Origin: JBDREW01 sp043819385
GTDB taxonomy: Bacteria; Patescibacteriota; Minisyncoccia; Minisyncoccales; GWA2-38-27
Length of the DNA: 31,007 nt
Assembly (NCBI GenBank): GCA_043819385.1
Contig: JBDREW010000059.1
Coordinates: 1-31,007, forward strand
Reading direction: 5' to 3'
In this document: positions 27,420-31,007 of the stretch, piece by piece
Numbering within the stretch: the stretch's first letter is position 1
Layout: the number at the start of each line of letters is the position of its first letter
Program-made: the position numbers and the translations under genes
Notes under the pieces: generated by a model
Databases searched by the model: none
What the model was told of the DNA's origin: nothing
The model's input: only the letters and a program-made list of their open reading frames with translations

Positions 27420-29981
27420 ATGGTATTTAATTTTAATCTTAAAAATTCAATTATATATCCATCAGTAAAATGGGATTTTATTTACAAGAATTTTAAATTA
27501 TTTAAAAAAGTATTTTTTATTTTATTTTTAGTTTGTTTTTTGGTTTTAATCTTTTATGGATTTCTATTAGAAAATCTTTCTAATAGAGGATTAAAATTCT
27601 TTTTTGGTTTATTAATAATTTTCTTTGTTTTGTTTTTAGGTTCTTGGATAAAACAAAGTTTTTTTAACTTAAAATTAAAAAATCCAGAAATTGAAATAAA
27701 ACTTTCAAAAGTGATTGATAATCCAGATAATTATAATTTAGCAAATTTTTTAAGTTTTGAAATTGCTCAAGCAATTAATAAATCTATTATTTCTGCTAAA
27801 TCTTCAGAAACTACTTCAACTCATATTTTTTATTTTCTTTTAAAAGATAATCAAAAATTAAATTTTGTTTTTAATCGTTCTCTTTTAGATTTAAATCAAG
27901 TTAAAAAAACATTAAAAGGGTCTTTAAAAAACTTAAATTTTTTATCAAAGAAAAGAAAAAATTTAAATTCATCTATTTATTCTAATGATTTTAAAGAAAC
28001 AATTTTAGAAAGTTTTAAAATAGCTCAAAAGAAAAATCATTTAAGAATTGAAATAGGGGATATATTAACAGCCCTATCTATTTATGAGCCAGTTTTTAGG
28101 AGAATTTTAATTGATTTTGAATTAAAGATAGAAGATATTGAAAATTTAACTTGGTGGCTTGAAGACATAGAAGAGAAAATTAAAAAAAGAAAAAGATTTT
28201 GGGATTACGATAATTTAGCTAAAAAGGGAACATTAGCTAAAGGATGGTCATCTGGTTATACAATAACTTTGGATAAATATTCTTTTGATTGGACAAGCTA
28301 TTTAAGAAAAAATCCTCCTGCTGAAATTGGACATAAAAAAGAAATAGAGCTTGTTGAAAGAGTTTTAGCAAGTCATAGAATTAATAATGTTTTAATGATA
28401 GGTGAATCAGGAACAGGAAGAAAAAGCATAATCCAAGCATTAGTTAATAAGTCATTACTTGGCGAAAGTTTAGAGGGTGTGAATTATAAAAGAATTGTTG
28501 AACTTAATATGGCTGGTTTACTTGCTGGTATTGAAAATGCTGAACAAGTTGAAGTTATTTTAGATAAGATTTTTAAAGAAGTAGTGTCAGCTGGAAATAT
28601 TATTTTAGTAATTAATGATTTTCATAATTATATTGGTCAAGAGAATAGATTGGGAATAGTTGATATTTCAGGTATTATTTCTCCTTATCTTCAAATGTCA
28701 GAATTTAAAATAATAGCAATTACTACTTATAATGGACTTCATCAATATATAGAAAAAAATTCATCTTTGTTATCTCTTTTTGAAAAAGTAGAAATTTCTC
28801 AGCTTTCTGAAAGAGAAACCTTAATGGTTTTAGAAAATTTAACTTTTTTTCTTGAGAAAAAGCATAAAAGATTTATTTCTTATCCTGCTTTAAGGCAAAC
28901 AGTATCTTTGACTAAACGTTATATGGATTCAAGTCCGTTGTTAGGAAAAGCAATAGAAATTTTAGATGAAGCAATAATTTATACAGCTAATTCTACGCAA
29001 GATAAAATTGTTTTACCTAAACATATTGCTAAAGTTATTACTGAAAAAACTGAAATTCCAGTAGGGGATATTAAACAAAAAGAAAAAGAAAAATTACTTG
29101 ATTTAGAAGAATTAATTCATCAAAGAATTATAAATCAAAATGAAGCAGTCAATGAAATTTCATCTGCTATGCGTAGGGCTAGGTCTGAAATTACAATTAG
29201 AAAGGGACCGTTAGGGGCTTTTATATTTTTAGGACCTACTGGAGTAGGGAAGACAGAGACATCAAAAGCACTTGCTGAAGTTTATTTTGGATCAGAAGAT
29301 AAGATGATACGATTGGATATGTCAGAGTTTCAAGATATTAAAGATATTTCAAGATTAATTGGAACACCTGATCAGCCAGGATTTTTAACTACTCCTGTAA
29401 GGGAAAATCCTTTTTCTTTAATTCTTTTAGATGAAATTGAAAAAGCACATCCAAATATCTTAAATTTATTTTTACAAGTTTTAGATGAGGGTCATTTAAC
29501 AGATGGATCAGGTAGAAAAGTTAGTTTTAAAAATACAATTATTATTTCTACAAGTAATGCTGGTTATAAAGTGATATTAGAATCATTGAAAAATAAAGTT
29601 GATTGGCAAGGAGTAAAACAAAAACTTTTAGATTATCTTTTTAAAAATAATATGTTTAGGCCGGAATTTATTAATCGTTTTGATGGAGTTGTTGTTTTTA
29701 GTCCATTAAGTAAAGAAAATCTTTTAGATATTTCTCAATTAATGCTTAATAAATTAAAAAAGAATTTAAAGGAAAAAGGAGTTGAGTTTATAATTACTGA
29801 ACCATTAAAACAAAAAATAGTTGAATTGGGCTATGATCCAGTTTTTGGAGCAAGAGCGATGAGAAGAGTTATTCAAGATAAAGTAGAAAATATTTTAGCT
29901 TCTGCTTTTTTATCAGGAAAATTAAAAAGAGGGAGTAAAGTAAAAGTTTCAGAAATATTTGAATTGATTATTAATTTCTAA
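27420..29981 (+). CDS. Membrane-anchored Clp-type AAA+ ATPase with a degenerate first ATPase module
   Basis: The 853 residues contain two N-terminal membrane helices (about 30-52 and 59-77), a Clp N-like domain (about 105-240), and two AAA+ modules. Module 2 is intact: GPTGVGKT (605-612), LILLDE (667-672), sensor STSNAG and FRPEFINRFD with R753. Module 1 is degenerate: GESGTGRKS (328-336) has Arg where the Walker A Lys belongs, the Walker B reads ILVINDF (396-402), and the usual ERRF arginine finger is LSLFEKVEI. There is no ClpB middle domain and no VGF-type ClpP loop. It therefore looks like a membrane unfoldase or disaggregase and not a ClpP partner. Two family A repeats sit just upstream. 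Confidence 0.9.
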   Translation: MVFNFNLKNSIIYPSVKWDFIYKNFKLFKKVFFILFLVCFLVLIFYGFLLENLSNRGLKFFFGLLIIFFVLFLGSWIKQSFFNLKLKNPEIEIKLSKVIDNPDNYNLANFLSFEIAQAINKSIISAKSSETTSTHIFYFLLKDNQKLNFVFNRSLLDLNQVKKTLKGSLKNLNFLSKKRKNLNSSIYSNDFKETILESFKIAQKKNHLRIEIGDILTALSIYEPVFRRILIDFELKIEDIENLTWWLEDIEEKIKKRKRFWDYDNLAKKGTLAKGWSSGYTITLDKYSFDWTSYLRKNPPAEIGHKKEIELVERVLASHRINNVLMIGESGTGRKSIIQALVNKSLLGESLEGVNYKRIVELNMAGLLAGIENAEQVEVILDKIFKEVVSAGNIILVINDFHNYIGQENRLGIVDISGIISPYLQMSEFKIIAITTYNGLHQYIEKNSSLLSLFEKVEISQLSERETLMVLENLTFFLEKKHKRFISYPALRQTVSLTKRYMDSSPLLGKAIEILDEAIIYTANSTQDKIVLPKHIAKVITEKTEIPVGDIKQKEKEKLLDLEELIHQRIINQNEAVNEISSAMRRARSEITIRKGPLGAFIFLGPTGVGKTETSKALAEVYFGSEDKMIRLDMSEFQDIKDISRLIGTPDQPGFLTTPVRENPFSLILLDEIEKAHPNILNLFLQVLDEGHLTDGSGRKVSFKNTIIISTSNAGYKVILESLKNKVDWQGVKQKLLDYLFKNNMFRPEFINRFDGVVVFSPLSKENLLDISQLMLNKLKKNLKEKGVEFIITEPLKQKIVELGYDPVFGARAMRRVIQDKVENILASAFLSGKLKRGSKVKVSEIFELIINF

Positions 29982-29992
29982 AATTGTATAAT
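29964..29992 (+). promoter_or_regulatory. Promoter for the gene at 30118
   Basis: TTGATT (29964-29969) and TATAAT (29987-29992) are 17 bases apart, overlapping the end of the Clp ATPase gene. The leader would carry the family C palindrome. Confidence 0.7.
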
Positions 29993-30029
29993 AGAGAATA
30001 AATATGTTTTTTAAAATAGTATAAATAAC

Positions 30030-30104
30030 AGCAAGAACAAGAATATTTTTTAATTCGCCGAACCCACAGCCAGCCCGAGATTAAAAAATATTCTTGTTCT
30101 TGCT
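30030..30104. repeat. Long palindrome element (family C), copy 2
   Basis: The 25-base arms 30030-30054 and 30080-30104 are perfect complements, flanking TCGCCGAACCCACAGCCAGC and CCGAG. It lies 13 bases before the start at 30118. Its core, reversed, matches copy 1 at 17650-17758. Confidence 0.9.
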
Positions 30105-30117
30105 TAAATAAATTATT

Positions 30118-30915
30118 ATGTATATAGACTTTGCTCAATTTAACAATCCAATGTCATCTGGTGAACCAGAACCCTCTAAAGGTTTTAATAAATCTATTAT
30201 AATTAAAATTATTATAGGAGTTATTATTTTAGTAACTTCAATATTTACTATTATTTTAGCAACAAGAATTTGGGATCCTGTATGGAATCCTTTTAGACCA
30301 AGCCCTGAAAAGATTTTAGAGGAAGCAATTGGTAATATGAAAGAAGTAAAAGCTTTTCATATTAATACAGGAGTTAATGTAAATGATGGTTACGGAATGG
30401 GAAAAATTAATGCTGTATTTGATTTAGATGGGGATATTGATATGATTGATTCAAATGATATAAAAGCATACTTTAACTTTGATTTAAAAACAGAAGGAAG
30501 TAATCCACAAGAGAAAGCATATGTATCATTTGAAAGCGAAGGAGTAGATAAGACAATTTATTTTAAACTTAATAATTTTGATATTCCTGGTGTAAAAGAA
30601 TTTTTAATGATGTTTTTAAGAATTGATATCAATCAAATACAACATCAATGGATTAAATTCGGTGATATAAAAGAAGAAACAGATGAATCTGAAAAAGAAT
30701 ATAATGATGTTTTAGAAGAATTAATTATTGAAGTTAAACCTTTTTCTTTAAAAAAAGAATTAAAAGACGAAAAAATTAATAATCAGAAAATGTATCATTA
30801 TATTTTTGTTTTAGATAGTGAAAAAATGAGCCAGATATATTCAGATTATTCAAATATTTTAAAAGAAAATTCAAAAAATGTAAGAATCCTTAGCGTTGTT
30901 TACACTTTTGGATAA
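30118..30915 (+). CDS. Membrane-anchored LppX-like protein, probably truncated
   Basis: The 265-residue reading frame has a short cytosolic tip, a membrane helix at about 27-49 (IIIKIIIGVIILVTSIFTII) and an outside domain of about 200 residues. PEKILEEAIGNMKEVKAFHI followed by alternating beta strands (FDLDGDIDMIDSNDIKAYFN, KTEGSNPQEKAYVSFESEG) is the pattern of LppX/LprG-type half-barrel proteins, which bind lipids. The last residues, VVYTFG, are encoded by the terminal inverted repeat of an insertion sequence, so the original C-terminus is lost. The window shows promoter at 29964 and palindrome at 30030. Identity with LppX is by pattern only. Confidence 0.65.
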   Translation: MYIDFAQFNNPMSSGEPEPSKGFNKSIIIKIIIGVIILVTSIFTIILATRIWDPVWNPFRPSPEKILEEAIGNMKEVKAFHINTGVNVNDGYGMGKINAVFDLDGDIDMIDSNDIKAYFNFDLKTEGSNPQEKAYVSFESEGVDKTIYFKLNNFDIPGVKEFLMMFLRIDINQIQHQWIKFGDIKEETDESEKEYNDVLEELIIEVKPFSLKKELKDEKINNQKMYHYIFVLDSEKMSQIYSDYSNILKENSKNVRILSVVYTFG

Positions 30916-31007
30916 TGATAAAGTGTAAATAATGACTATTCATAAAAGGGCTCGACTGACACCCATACAACGTCAGGAAATATTTAATAAGTATTACAAA
31001 GGTTCAA
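30897..31007 (+). mobile_element. Left end of an insertion sequence, IS481-like
   Basis: It probably starts with TGTTTACACTTTTGG at 30897. TTTACACTTT (30899-30908) and AAAGTGTAAA (30920-30929) are perfect complements close to the end. A transposase frame begins at 30932. The element runs past the window, so the right end and target duplication are not visible. Confidence 0.55.
30932..31007 (+). CDS. Transposase, N-terminus only (IS481-like)
   Basis: The 25 visible residues start MTIHKRARLTPIQRQEIFNK and continue YYKGS to the window edge. HKxARLTPxxR at the very N-terminus is what I expect from IS481-family integrase-type transposases, where a helix-turn-helix follows. Only this fragment is seen, so the family is likely but not certain. 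The G+C of this stretch is higher than that of neighbouring genes, which agrees with a mobile origin. Confidence 0.6.
   Translation, partial: MTIHKRARLTPIQRQEIFNKYYKGS

Overview
The window is very AT-rich and has compact genes, a standard genetic code (TGA is used as a stop at 6589 and 25316), tRNA genes that do not encode CCA, and almost no Shine-Dalgarno sequences. It also carries families rarely seen together elsewhere: a MEMO-CapA fusion, a DUF3160 protein, a membrane-anchored Clp ATPase and many one-helix anchored proteins of unknown role. I infer a member of the Candidate Phyla Radiation (Patescibacteria), probably Parcubacteria-like. This rests on gene content and style and was not tested by phylogeny.

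Layout. 1-784: the end of a PKD-type surface protein. 785-5413: a translation and RNA-processing block (bL32, NusB, RNase III, bS16, KH protein, TrmD, tRNA-Tyr, tRNA-Thr, bL33, tRNA-Trp). 5537-7962: two GT4 glycosyltransferases on the minus strand. 8187-11506: cyclopropane fatty acid synthase, peptide deformylase, a Pcm-like methyltransferase and the MltG transglycosylase. 11800-14007: small membrane or surface proteins and a coiled-coil protein. 14035-15308: rplJ-rplL with promoter, L10 leader, attenuator-like hairpin and terminator. 15433-17613: a large membrane-anchored minus-strand protein. 17941-23351: a stand-alone Clp N-domain protein, the MEMO-CapA fusion and a DUF3160 protein. 23499-26412: a cupin and two glycosyltransferases. 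26434-26641: a minus-strand locus with a near-consensus promoter, a leader and a tRNA-like RNA. 26727-30915: a small membrane protein, a Clp-type ATPase whose first ATPase module is degenerate, and an anchored protein that seems to be cut by an insertion sequence whose transposase begins at 30932.

How the genes work together. The first block and rplJ-rplL supply ribosomal proteins, tRNAs and RNA maturation. RNase III, NusB and the many hairpins suggest strong control at RNA level. The glycosyltransferases, CFA synthase and MltG act on the cell envelope. The Clp-type proteins suggest membrane-linked protein remodelling.

The most unusual material is non-coding. There are eight same-strand copies of a GACCCGACCTC/GAGGTCGGGTC hairpin, three copies of a roughly 75-bp repeat, and two long palindromes with diverged but still matching arms upstream of start codons. 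One of those palindromes carries a GC-rich module that also lies in frame inside a coding sequence. Two tRNA-type RNAs share a paired A18/G55 change at the tRNA elbow, and one of them is preceded in its own transcript by 11 nt complementary to its anticodon arm.
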